DNA from: HRBIN35 sp036741875
GTDB taxonomy: Bacteria; Patescibacteriota; Minisyncoccia; UBA6257; HR35
Length of the DNA: 10,743 bases
Reading direction: 5' to 3'
Assembly: GCA_036741875.1 (NCBI GenBank)
Contig: DAINRM010000011.1
Span: 1 to 10,743 of the forward strand
Positions 1 to 7,159 of this stretch are shown piece after piece. Position 1 is the first letter of the stretch; the number at the start of each line of letters is the position of its first letter. A program made the translations under genes and the position numbers. Below the pieces are notes generated by a model. The model was not told the DNA's origin, did no database searches, and was given only the letters and a program-made list of their open reading frames with translations.

Positions 1-297
1 GAAAGAATAAAAGAAATTGGTCTAAGAAAAGCAATTGGGGCAAAAAAGAAAGAAATTTTACTTCAGTTTTTAATAGAATCAATTATTTTAACATTAATCG
101 GAGGAATATTGGGAATAATTTTAGGAAGTTTGATATCTATTGGTGTTTCTAAATTTGCTAATATTACCTCTCAAGTTTCTTTATTCTCAATTTTTCTTTC
201 TTTAACATTTTCAACATTAGTTGGTATCATTTTTGGTTATTGGCCAGCAAAAAAAGCAGCCAATCTTGATCCTATTGTTGCCTTAAGGTATGAATAA
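1..297 (+). CDS. ABC transporter permease, MacB/FtsX family, C-terminal fragment
   Basis: The gene enters from the left edge in frame 1 and ends at TAA 295-297, leaving 98 residues. It begins with ERIKEIGLRKAIGAKKKEIL, the cytoplasmic signature just before the third membrane helix of MacB-type permeases. Next comes a helix rich in Ile, Leu and Gly (about residues 25-48), a short outer loop, a last helix (about 60-80), and the closing motif GYWPAKKAANLDPIVALRYE. This arrangement is diagnostic of the FtsX/MacB permease C-terminus. Such permeases work with an ATP-binding subunit in mechanotransmission or export of peptides, lipoproteins or drugs; the substrate cannot be read here. The start, the periplasmic domain and any ATPase lie outside the window. 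An internal ATG at 109 is not a likely start, because the homology runs through it to the window edge. Confidence 0.93.
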   Translation, partial: ERIKEIGLRKAIGAKKKEILLQFLIESIILTLIGGILGIILGSLISIGVSKFANITSQVSLFSIFLSLTFSTLVGIIFGYWPAKKAANLDPIVALRYE

Positions 298-323
298 AAA
301 TACTTTTAATAAAAAAATTAAAT

Positions 324-329
324 TATAAT
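324..329 (+). promoter_or_regulatory. Possible -10 box for the DUF2892 gene
   Basis: A perfect TATAAT lies 16 bases before the ATG at 346. The -35 region at the right distance (around 301-306, TACTTT) is poor. If used, the leader would be only about 10 nt. The wider motif TTATAATTA is shared with the photolyase/crt intergenic region. The base composition makes chance matches common. Confidence 0.35.
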
Positions 330-345
330 TATGTATTATTAATAC

Positions 346-573
346 ATGATGAAAAAAAATTTAGGGAAAATAGACAGATTAATAAGATTTATATTAGCTT
401 TAATTTTGTTTTATATGTGCATTAATTTTATTTTTAGCAATATATTTATAAGTATAGTTTTGTTTCTAGCAAGCTTAGCTCTTTTATTTAATTCAATAAC
501 TGGCTACTGTGGATTATATAGCGTCTTAGGCATAAGCACTAATAAAAAATGTAACGTTTCAGACGAAAAATAA
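346..573 (+). CDS. Small DUF2892 (YgaP-like) inner-membrane protein
   Basis: This 75-residue protein opens with MMKKNLGKIDRLIRFILAL, matching the DUF2892 start (Asn-x-Gly-x-x-Asp-Arg-x-x-Arg). It has two predicted membrane helices at about residues 13-31 and 35-52, then TGYCGLYSVLGIST, the conserved end of the family (usually GxCPxY; here Cys55 is followed by Gly instead of Pro). The tail carries a second Cys at 69. Family members occur alone or fused to rhodanese domains, as in YgaP, and are often linked to sulfur chemistry; no role can be assigned from this locus. The start could be either of two adjacent ATGs (346 or 349); the second gives the more usual MKKN start. It sits 48 nt after the permease gene and converges with the photolyase gene. 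No ribosome binding site is visible. Confidence 0.85.
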   Translation: MMKKNLGKIDRLIRFILALILFYMCINFIFSNIFISIVLFLASLALLFNSITGYCGLYSVLGISTNKKCNVSDEK

Positions 574-576
574 ACT

Positions 577-597
577 AAAAAATTGATTACTTTAATC
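577..597 (-). terminator. Weak hairpin plus T-run between convergent genes
   Basis: GATTA (585-589) and TAATC (593-597) form a 5-bp stem with a 3-nt loop. On the minus strand the hairpin is followed by a T-run, the complement of the A-run at 577-582, just past the photolyase stop codon. The stem is short and mostly A/T, so this is only a tentative terminator for the photolyase transcript. Confidence 0.3.
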
Positions 598-601
598 TAA
601 A

Positions 602-1978
602 TTATAGTTTATTAACTTTTTCTACATATTTATCTATATCAAATTTTCTTTTTAGTCCTTCATCGCTCATATATCTTACCTTGCCAAAAATTTTTCTTTC
701 TTTAAAGGGTCTATCAAAAGATCCAAAACACCAAGATATTCCTGCATAGCCATTAGGATCTCTACCATCAAGTTCATATTTGTCATTCAAATAGCACGCT
801 ATATCAAAAGCTTTTTTAGGATCATCAGTCCATTCTATTATTTTTTTACACCAATACATCCTCATGTAATTATGCATTTTACCTGTTTTTAACATTTCAA
901 GTTGGGCTGCATTCCAATATTTATCATGTGTTTTAGCGTTTTCTAAATCTTCAATTGAATAAATATAATCTCTCTTATCTTTTTTATGTTCTTCTAGTGT
1001 ATTTCTTGCCCAATATGGTATGCCTTCATATTCATTATATTGTTCGTTATAATAGCAAAAATTTCGTGCTAATTCTCTCCAGACTATTAATTCATTAAAA
1101 AAACTTTTTACATTTTCATTTTTCAATGAATAATTCCTTAAAATTTCTAAACATACCTTAACAGGAGATATATTGCCAAAATGCAGATAAGGACTTAAAT
1201 TAGACTGATAATCAAAAGCCGGATTCGATCTTAACTCTTTATATCTATGGAGCTTTTCGTTTATAAATATTTTTAATTTACTTTCCGCCTCATTTTCACC
1301 TCCAACAAAATAATTGCTTGGTTTTACTGATTTATCTATGTTTAAAATACTTAAATATTCTTCAACTTTTTTATAATTTAATTCATTAAAGTCAAAATCA
1401 TATTTATTAGATTTAATATGAGGTTCAAATTTATAAATTGGTTTTATAAATTCATTCAATTTGTTATTAATTTTAGGCCTGATAGTTCTAGCATAAGGTT
1501 CTTGTTTATGAGACACAATTTTTAATGGAACAACCACATCATTATCAACTTCGAAAACAGTAGTATTTAAATTTTCGCCTAAAATTTTGTTTATTTTTCT
1601 TTGGTATTTTAAATAACCTTTTTCTAAAATAAGACAAAATATATCTTTAGATTTCTCTAAAATTTTTTTATAAGGGGGTATTTCAGTCTTTTCTATTATA
1701 AATTTAATACCTCTTTCTTCTATAAGTTTTTTTGCATTTAAAATACCTTCGATCATAAACTTATAATATCTTAGATTAGAAAATTTATAATAATCAGTAA
1801 TAGGACAATAAACTATTAATGGTTTTTTATACTCATTTGATAATTTAATACTAAACTCTAAGGCATAATTAAAATCTTCTCTCAGGCTAAGTCTCATATA
1901 ATATAAAATATAATCACCACCTATATTAAATGTTTTTTCATTTAATTTTTCTATTCTTAATGAAAAATATTTATTCAT
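602..1978 (-). CDS. phr: Class II CPD photolyase (deoxyribodipyrimidine photo-lyase)
   Basis: This 458-residue flavoprotein splits cyclobutane pyrimidine dimers using blue light. Residues 1 to about 180 form the alpha/beta antenna domain, and about 230-450 the helical FAD domain. Class II motifs are clear: NPAFDYQSNLSPYLHFG (252-268), WRELARNFCYYN (300-311), YWNAAQLEMLKTGKMH (354-369) and DGRDPNGYAGISW (404-416). Trp355 and Trp376 are 21 residues apart, the spacing of the electron-transfer Trp dyad known in the Methanosarcina mazei enzyme. The C-terminal FDRPFKER replaces the commoner DRxW form with Phe. Length is normal for the class. The gene is transcribed divergently from the carotenoid operon across a 48-bp gap, which suggests shared control. 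The ATG at 1978 follows a predicted promoter very closely, and no ribosome binding site is seen. Class I photolyases and cryptochromes are excluded by these motifs. Confidence 0.96.
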   Translation of the reverse strand: MNKYFSLRIEKLNEKTFNIGGDYILYYMRLSLREDFNYALEFSIKLSNEYKKPLIVYCPITDYYKFSNLRYYKFMIEGILNAKKLIEERGIKFIIEKTEIPPYKKILEKSKDIFCLILEKGYLKYQRKINKILGENLNTTVFEVDNDVVVPLKIVSHKQEPYARTIRPKINNKLNEFIKPIYKFEPHIKSNKYDFDFNELNYKKVEEYLSILNIDKSVKPSNYFVGGENEAESKLKIFINEKLHRYKELRSNPAFDYQSNLSPYLHFGNISPVKVCLEILRNYSLKNENVKSFFNELIVWRELARNFCYYNEQYNEYEGIPYWARNTLEEHKKDKRDYIYSIEDLENAKTHDKYWNAAQLEMLKTGKMHNYMRMYWCKKIIEWTDDPKKAFDIACYLNDKYELDGRDPNGYAGISWCFGSFDRPFKERKIFGKVRYMSDEGLKRKFDIDKYVEKVNKL

Positions 1979-1999
1979 ATTTTATAATTATTTTATAAT
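1960..1999 (+). promoter_or_regulatory. Predicted promoter of the crt-uvsE operon
   Basis: Two perfect TATAAT boxes (1983-1988 and 1994-1999) sit one per copy of an 11-bp tandem repeat. The first has a partial -35 match, ATGAAA (1960-1965), 17 nt upstream and inside the photolyase coding start. The second has no good -35. Initiation would give a leader of about 20-32 nt before the ATG at 2027. No Shine-Dalgarno sequence lies in the leader. Confidence 0.45.
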
Positions 2000-2001
2000 T
2001 A
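1980..2001. repeat. Perfect tandem repeat of an 11-bp unit, two copies
   Basis: TTTTATAATTA occurs twice head to tail (1980-1990 and 1991-2001) in the gap between the divergent photolyase gene and crt operon. Each copy holds a TATAAT on the plus strand, and the downstream copy also overlaps the predicted minus-strand -10. The unit is about one helical turn. It may be a duplicated promoter element or chance slippage in AT-rich DNA. Confidence 0.7.
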
Positions 2002-2020
2002 AATTATGTAAGATATTCAA
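1992..2020 (-). promoter_or_regulatory. Predicted photolyase promoter
   Basis: Read on the minus strand, TTGAAT (2020-2015) is followed after exactly 17 nt by TATAAA (1997-1992). The match is 4/6 and 5/6 to the sigma-70 boxes with ideal spacing. Transcription would start near 1985, leaving only about 7 nt before the ATG at 1978, so the photolyase message may be almost leaderless. Its -10 overlaps the operon's second TATAAT, so the two promoters could compete for polymerase. Confidence 0.45.
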
Positions 2021-2026
2021 TAAATA

Positions 2027-3058
2027 ATGAAAATAGAGGAAAAATTTGATAATTTGATTTTCGATATCAAAGATAAAGCAAAATTAGTTGATAAGTTTAT
2101 TTTTGACCATTTAAAGTATGATAATAATGATAAATTGAGTAAACTTTATGAATCATCTTTTCACTACATAAAAAGTGGTGGAAAAAGAATTAGGCCCTAT
2201 CTTTTAATTAAATCTTATCAATTATTTGGTGTTAATGAAAATTTAGCACTACCTACCGCAGCAACTATCGAAATGATACATAATTTTTCTTTAATACATG
2301 ATGATATAATGGATAATTCAGATTTCAGAAGAAATGTTGAAGCAGTACATAAAAAATATGGCCTAGACTATGGAATTCTTTCTGGTGATTTCTTGATATT
2401 CTATGCTCTTAATTTTTTAATCACAAAAAATATTAATTTAGGATTTAATAAAGATAAAGTTTTAGCCATTAACAACAAGATAATAGAAACTTGTATTGAA
2501 ATTTGCGAAGGCCAAGCATTGGATTTAGAATTTTCTAAAAAAAATACTTTACCCTCAAAAGAAGAATATTTTTTAATGGTATCTAAAAAAACAGCTGCTT
2601 TATTTTCTTCTTCTTGTTATTTAGGCGGTTTTATAGCTGAAGTGAGTTATAGAGACTTAGAAAAATTAAGCAATTATGGAAAATACATAGGAATTTCTTT
2701 TCAAATTATTGATGATCTTTTGGGAATATTGGGGGAAAGCGAAAAAATGGGCAAACCAGTTGGTAGTGATATTATTGAAGGAAAGAAAACTATTCCTATA
2801 ATATTGGCCTGTGAAATTGGAGGAGAAAATATTAAACAAAAAATTATTTCAATAATTAATTTAAAAAATAAAAAGCCAAAAGATATTAGTTTTATAGTTG
2901 AAACAATGAGGGATTTATCTATAGACTCTAAATTAAAGGATTTAGCCAAAAGATATTCAAATATGGCTATTAATGAAATTAGTAATTTAGAGGGCGATAT
3001 AGAAGTTAAAAAATATTTAATTGAATTAGCAAATTTCATCGTAGAAAGAGATTTTTAA
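2027..3058 (+). CDS. crtE: Geranylgeranyl diphosphate synthase (polyprenyl synthetase)
   Basis: This 343-residue trans-prenyltransferase condenses isopentenyl diphosphate onto allylic diphosphates. Visible motifs are GGKRIRP (51-57), which binds IPP; the first Asp-rich motif DDIMD (92-96) with Arg101-Arg102; KKTA (187-190); the second Asp-rich motif with DD at 229-230 (IIDDLLG); and GKPVGSDIIEGKKT (242-255). Phe87 lies five residues before the first Asp-rich motif. In archaeal-type synthases an aromatic residue there limits the product to C20, so GGPP is the likely product. As first gene of the operon, next to phytoene synthase, it would supply the carotenoid precursor. It might also serve general C20 or longer isoprenoid needs, since no other prenyl synthase is in view. 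The chosen ATG gives a normal N-terminus; no ribosome binding site is visible. Confidence 0.93.
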   Translation: MKIEEKFDNLIFDIKDKAKLVDKFIFDHLKYDNNDKLSKLYESSFHYIKSGGKRIRPYLLIKSYQLFGVNENLALPTAATIEMIHNFSLIHDDIMDNSDFRRNVEAVHKKYGLDYGILSGDFLIFYALNFLITKNINLGFNKDKVLAINNKIIETCIEICEGQALDLEFSKKNTLPSKEEYFLMVSKKTAALFSSSCYLGGFIAEVSYRDLEKLSNYGKYIGISFQIIDDLLGILGESEKMGKPVGSDIIEGKKTIPIILACEIGGENIKQKIISIINLKNKKPKDISFIVETMRDLSIDSKLKDLAKRYSNMAINEISNLEGDIEVKKYLIELANFIVERDF

Positions 3059-3067
3059 AAATTTGAG

Positions 3068-3913
3068 ATGAAACAAATAAATTTTTACAATGATTTTTCT
3101 TTTAAAGTAAGCAATTTAGTTATAAAAAACTACAGCACTTCTTTTTATCTAAGCAGTCTATTTTTTGAAAAAAATGTTAGAAAAGCTATTTTTAGCATTT
3201 ATGGTTTTGTAAGAATTGCCGATGAAATAGTAGATAGTTTTTTAAATACTAATCAAGAAGAAATAATTAACGATTTAGAAAAAGAGGTTTATAAATCTTT
3301 AGAAATAGGTATAAGCATTAATCCTATAATAAATTCTTTTATTTTAACAGTTAAAGAATTTAATATTGACATTGAACTAATTAAAGCTTTCTTAAAAAGC
3401 ATGAAACAAGATTTATTTAAGAAAGAATATCTCAGCAGTAATGAACTAAAAGAATACGTTTATGGATCCGCAGAGGTTATTGGTTTAATGTGTCTTAAAA
3501 TTTTTACCCACCAAAAACCTGATCTTTATGAAGAATTAAAGAATTATGCTATTAAATTAGGATCAGCCTTTCAAAAGATAAATTTTCTAAGAGATTTAAA
3601 TTATGATCTTTTAACTCTAGGTAGAAAATATTTTCCTAATATTGATTTTTCTAATTTTAAAGAAGAAGATAAAGATAAAATTATTTGTGAAATAGAAAAA
3701 GAACTTCATGAAGCAAAAGAAGGTATAAAAAAATTGCCTAACAATTCTAAGTTAGCAGTTTGGATAGCTTATAATTTTTATAACAAACTTTTAGATAAAA
3801 TTAAAAAAACCCCGGCGTCAGAAATTTTAAAAAAAAGACTAAGAATATCTAATTTTTACAAATTTTATCTTATTTTAAAATCTTATTTGGAGTATAAACT
3901 TAAATTGATATAA
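3068..3913 (+). CDS. crtB: Phytoene synthase
   Basis: This 281-residue squalene/phytoene synthase family protein should join two GGPP molecules head to head into phytoene. Both Asp-rich substrate motifs are present: ADEIVD (51-56, Asp52 and Asp56) and NFLRDLNYD (172-180, Asp176 and Asp180). Other family marks are YSTSFYLSS (22-30), GSAEVIGLM (133-141) and LGRKYFPN (184-191). The string AFQKINFLRDLNYD followed by LGRKYFP resembles Bacteroidetes CrtB proteins more than the proteobacterial AFQLTNILRD form; this is a judgement from memory, not an alignment. The gene starts 10 nt after the crtE stop and ends in TAAATG, directly abutting the next start. Its neighbours (GGPP synthase, desaturase) favour phytoene over squalene or dehydrosqualene synthesis. 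Length is slightly short but complete. Confidence 0.93.
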   Translation: MKQINFYNDFSFKVSNLVIKNYSTSFYLSSLFFEKNVRKAIFSIYGFVRIADEIVDSFLNTNQEEIINDLEKEVYKSLEIGISINPIINSFILTVKEFNIDIELIKAFLKSMKQDLFKKEYLSSNELKEYVYGSAEVIGLMCLKIFTHQKPDLYEELKNYAIKLGSAFQKINFLRDLNYDLLTLGRKYFPNIDFSNFKEEDKDKIICEIEKELHEAKEGIKKLPNNSKLAVWIAYNFYNKLLDKIKKTPASEILKKRLRISNFYKFYLILKSYLEYKLKLI

Positions 3914-4552
3914 ATGAATCTTCTTCGCTTGAAATTTGAAAAACTATTTCTAGTTATTTTGTTTACTTTTTATATTACAGCTCCAATAATTTTAATTAAC
4001 AACATGACATTATTTAAATATAGTTATTTAATTATTTTATTAAATTTTTTAATATTAATATTTTTTCAAAAAAATAAATTTAGCAATAAAACCTTAACCA
4101 TCTTGATTTTTTTATATTTTATTTTTTTATTTATAGAAATTGTCGGAGTCAAAACAGGAAAAATCTTTGGTCAATATTATTATGGTTATTCTTTAGGTCC
4201 TAAATTTTTAGAAGTGCCATTAATTATAGGTTTAAATTGGGTTTTTTTAATTTATTTATCATATACTATAGCTGATATTTTTAAGATAAGTAATTATTTA
4301 AAGATAATTTTATCTTCTTTTTTAATGGTTTTCTATGATGTAATTTTAGAACAAGTAGCTCCGATTATGGATTTATGGCATTGGCAAGATAACCATGTTC
4401 CTTTATTAAATTATTTTTCTTGGTTTTTTCTTTCACTAATTGTTAATCTTTATTTAAGATTGATTAAGATAGAAATTGAAAATAAAATAAGTCCCTTTGT
4501 TTATTTTGTCCAAATTGTTTTTTTCTTAATTATTAAAACATTTTTTAATTAA
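3914..4552 (+). CDS. cruF: CruF-like carotenoid biosynthesis membrane protein (DUF422)
   Basis: This 212-residue polytopic protein has about seven hydrophobic segments (near residues 11-29, 35-51, 60-78, 100-120, 128-146, 163-182 and 193-211). Conserved-looking polar positions are EIVGVKTGKIFGQYYYG (75-91), VPLIIGLNWV (101-110), YDVILEQVAP (141-150) and the WHW triad (155-157) followed by NYFSWF. This pattern matches the DUF422/CruF family, which includes the carotenoid 1',2'-hydratase that adds water to the open psi end of lycopene-type carotenoids. The start directly abuts the crtB stop (TAAATG), implying translational coupling. The adjacent glycosyltransferase could sugar-coat the new hydroxyl group. 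No cyclase motif (PxExxx, as in CrtYc/d) and no retinal-binding Lys helix was found, so lycopene cyclase and rhodopsin are less likely. The exact reaction is inferred from family and context. Confidence 0.78.
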   Translation: MNLLRLKFEKLFLVILFTFYITAPIILINNMTLFKYSYLIILLNFLILIFFQKNKFSNKTLTILIFLYFIFLFIEIVGVKTGKIFGQYYYGYSLGPKFLEVPLIIGLNWVFLIYLSYTIADIFKISNYLKIILSSFLMVFYDVILEQVAPIMDLWHWQDNHVPLLNYFSWFFLSLIVNLYLRLIKIEIENKISPFVYFVQIVFFLIIKTFFN

Positions 4553-4557
4553 TAAAA

Positions 4558-5646
4558 ATGATTTATCTTTTTTATTTTATTTTAATGGTCAATATCTTAT
4601 TTTTAATTATTTCTTTTTTAAACTTTATTTTTAATAAAATTTACTTAAAAAAATTAAAAAATAATAGGAGCAATATTTCTGCTTTAGTTTCAGTGTTGAT
4701 TCCTGCCCGAAATGAAGAAAAAAATATAAATAATTTATTAAATGATCTAATCAAACAAGATTATGAAAACTTAGAAATAATAGTTTTTAATGATTGTTCT
4801 ACCGATAAAACAAAAGATATAGTTGAAAAATTTACACAGATTGATAAAAGAATAAAATTGATTGATTCTCAAACTTTACCTGAGGGGTGGTTGGGTAAAA
4901 ATTATGCTTGTTATAATTTAGCTAAAAGTGCAAAAGGAGATTATTTTTTATTTCTTGACGCTGATGTTAGAATAGAAAATAATTTAATAAGCGATAGTAT
5001 TGTTTTTATTGAAAAAGAGAAAATATCATTTTTATCTATTTTTCCTGTTCAAAAAATGTTTACTCTTTCAGAAAAAATATTTATACCCATAATATACAAT
5101 ATTCTTCTTTCACTCTTGCCTTTATATTTAGTTTTAAAAAGTAAATATTCTTCTTTATCTGCGGCCATTGGTCAATTTATGTTATTTAAAAGAGATATAT
5201 ATTTAAAATATAATCCACATTACATTTTTAAAACAAGCAGAGCAGAAGATGTTGAAATAGCGCGCTACTTAAAAAAACATAACGAAAAAATATGTTGCTT
5301 AGTTGCAGATGAAAGATTAAGTTGTAGAATGTACCAAGATTTTAATCAAATAATTAATGGTTTTTCTCGATTTTTAAATGTTATTTTTTTTAATTCATAT
5401 CTTTTTGCTTTTATTTTTGGGGTTATAGAGTTTTTATCTTTGGTTTTTATTGTCTATTTTAAATCTCTTATTTTATTTTTATTAGTTTTTTTAAGAATTT
5501 ATATTGTCTCTATAACAAGCAAGCAAAATATATTTTTAAATTTAACATTTTTGCCTATGCGGCAGATATTTTTTCTTTTTATAATTTTAATATCTTATAT
5601 TTTTAACAAAAAAAGAAAAATTATTTGGAGAGATAGGGTAATTTAA
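4558..5646 (+). CDS. Membrane family 2 glycosyltransferase, likely carotenoid glycosyltransferase
   Basis: This 362-residue protein has an N-terminal membrane helix (1-27), a GT2 catalytic domain (about 42-260) and C-terminal helices (about 276-300, 303-320 and 330-349). The nucleotide-sugar fold is shown by VSVLIPARNEEKNI (44-57), NDCSTD (78-83), the DAD metal motif (134-136), GQFMLFKRDIY (205-215), ED (230-231) and CRMYQ (256-260). GWLGKNYAC (110-118) is typical of the subgroup holding CruC (carotenoid 1'-O-glucosyltransferase) and CrtQ. It lies 5 nt after the CruF-like gene and before the desaturase, so the probable substrate is a hydroxylated carotenoid and the donor UDP-glucose or similar; neither is shown by the sequence. 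Another lipid acceptor cannot be excluded. There is no ribosome binding site, and spacing implies coupled translation. Confidence 0.85.
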   Translation: MIYLFYFILMVNILFLIISFLNFIFNKIYLKKLKNNRSNISALVSVLIPARNEEKNINNLLNDLIKQDYENLEIIVFNDCSTDKTKDIVEKFTQIDKRIKLIDSQTLPEGWLGKNYACYNLAKSAKGDYFLFLDADVRIENNLISDSIVFIEKEKISFLSIFPVQKMFTLSEKIFIPIIYNILLSLLPLYLVLKSKYSSLSAAIGQFMLFKRDIYLKYNPHYIFKTSRAEDVEIARYLKKHNEKICCLVADERLSCRMYQDFNQIINGFSRFLNVIFFNSYLFAFIFGVIEFLSLVFIVYFKSLILFLLVFLRIYIVSITSKQNIFLNLTFLPMRQIFFLFIILISYIFNKKRKIIWRDRVI

Positions 5647-5658
5647 AAATTTAAAAAT

Positions 5659-7146
5659 ATGGACAGAAAAAAAATTTTAATTATAGGAGCAGGAATTGGC
5701 GGTTTAGCTTCTGCTTTAAGATTAGTTAAAAATGGTTATGAGGTCGAGATTGTAGAAAAATATTATCAACCTGGTGGAAGAATAAACCAAATTAAAAAAG
5801 ACGGTTTTATTTTTGATACTGGTCCAAGTTTTTTTAGTATGTCCTATGTTTTTGAAAAATTTGCGAAGGATTGCAAAATAAAACTACCTTTTACTTATAA
5901 AGAGTTAGAACCGTTATCTCTTATAGATTTTGATAATAAGAAAAAAATTATTTTATATAAAGATATCAAAAAATTAAATGAGCAGTTTTTAGAAATTGAA
6001 AAAAATTTTGAAAAAAAGTTTCAAAAATATTTAAAAAGATCAAAAGAACTTTTTGATGCCACTTTTTATAATATAATTCAAAAAAATCACAACTCCTTAC
6101 TTTCTTATTTTTTTACTCTTTTAAAAATTAATCCTAAATATTTTCCTTATCTTTTTAGAAGTTTTTATGAAGAAGTAAAAAGATATTTTAATTCTAAAGA
6201 GGCCACTACCATTTTTTCACTAATATCATTTTTCTTAGGAAAAACCCCAATGGAAACCATGTCTGTCTATAGCTTGTTGTCTTATATTGAATTTGTTTAT
6301 GATGGTTATTATTATGTTGAGGGAGGAATGTATAAAATTATTGAAGGGTTAATTAAAGAATTAGAAAATGAAGGTGTTAAATTTTATTATAATACTGAAA
6401 TTGTTGAATATCTTAATGAAGGTAATAAAATTAAGTATTTTATCGATCAAAGAGGTAATAAATGGCAAGCAGATGTATTTTTAATTAATTCAGATGCGGC
6501 CTACTTTAGAGGTAAAGTTTTAAAAAATAAAAATTATTCTTATGAAAAATTAAACAAAATGGACTGGACACCTGGATATTTAACCATCTACCTAGGCATA
6601 AAAGAAAAATTAGATAATTTGCTTTATCATAATTATTTTTTAGGTTATGATTTTGAAAATTATTGTAAAAAATTAATTAATGATAAAAAAATTCCAGAAA
6701 AACCTTACTATTATGTTAATGTTTTAACTAAAAAAAATCCAGAACTGGCTCCTGAAAATTGTGAAAGCTTACTTTTTGTTTGTCCTGTTCCTAATTTAAT
6801 TTATAAAAATAATTGGGAAGATAAGGAAAAAATAGTTGAAGAGATAATAAATGATTTTTCTTTAAAGATAGGTAAAGATATTAAAAATAACATTTTAGTA
6901 AAAATAATATATACCCCTGAAGATTGGCAAAATAATTTTAATTTATATAAAGGCAGTGGCTTGGGTTTATCTCATAATTTTTTTCAGGTAGGATATTTTA
7001 GGCCAAAAAATTATGATGAAAATTTTAAGAATGTTTTTTATGTTGGTTCTTCAACTGTTCCAGGCGCAGGAATACCTATGGCAATAATAAGTTCAAAACT
7101 TGCTTTTGAAAGAATAATTAAATATTTACATAAAGAGTTAAGATAA
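5659..7146 (+). CDS. crtI: Phytoene desaturase, CrtI type
   Basis: This 495-residue FAD-dependent enzyme converts phytoene stepwise towards neurosporene or lycopene at the membrane. The N-terminal Rossmann motif GAGIGGLASALRL (10-22) ends in Glu33 (VEK), the usual FAD ribose contact, followed by PGGRINQ (38-44) and DGFIFDTGPSFFSM (48-61). The C-terminal FAD-binding signature is FYVGSSTVPGAGIP (460-473). LGLSHNFFQVGYFRP, before it, is the usual CrtI substrate-side motif. Length is typical. It begins 13 nt after the glycosyltransferase stop and is the only desaturase in the operon, so it probably does all the desaturations. The number of steps (three or four) cannot be read from sequence. CrtD- and CrtO-like relatives use other substrates, but no second paralogue is here to share the work. 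Confidence 0.92.
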   Translation: MDRKKILIIGAGIGGLASALRLVKNGYEVEIVEKYYQPGGRINQIKKDGFIFDTGPSFFSMSYVFEKFAKDCKIKLPFTYKELEPLSLIDFDNKKKIILYKDIKKLNEQFLEIEKNFEKKFQKYLKRSKELFDATFYNIIQKNHNSLLSYFFTLLKINPKYFPYLFRSFYEEVKRYFNSKEATTIFSLISFFLGKTPMETMSVYSLLSYIEFVYDGYYYVEGGMYKIIEGLIKELENEGVKFYYNTEIVEYLNEGNKIKYFIDQRGNKWQADVFLINSDAAYFRGKVLKNKNYSYEKLNKMDWTPGYLTIYLGIKEKLDNLLYHNYFLGYDFENYCKKLINDKKIPEKPYYYVNVLTKKNPELAPENCESLLFVCPVPNLIYKNNWEDKEKIVEEIINDFSLKIGKDIKNNILVKIIYTPEDWQNNFNLYKGSGLGLSHNFFQVGYFRPKNYDENFKNVFYVGSSTVPGAGIPMAIISSKLAFERIIKYLHKELR

Positions 7147-7159
7147 TTTTTAAATTAAG

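Noticed and set aside
2701..3039. A 112-codon open frame on the minus strand inside the GGPP synthase gene
   Set aside because: It is antisense to a well-conserved coding region with clear catalytic motifs, and its hydrophobic translation arises from AT-rich codons read backwards. No promoter or family similarity was seen.
3914..4552. The seven-helix protein as a microbial rhodopsin, given its carotenoid and light-defence neighbours
   Set aside because: It has no retinal-binding Lys in a last helix and no rhodopsin motifs. The EIVGVKTG, WHW and NYFSWF pattern fits the CruF/DUF422 family instead.
3914..4552. The same protein as a CrtYc/CrtYd-type lycopene cyclase
   Set aside because: The short PxExxx-type cyclase motif was not found, and the length and conserved positions fit CruF better.
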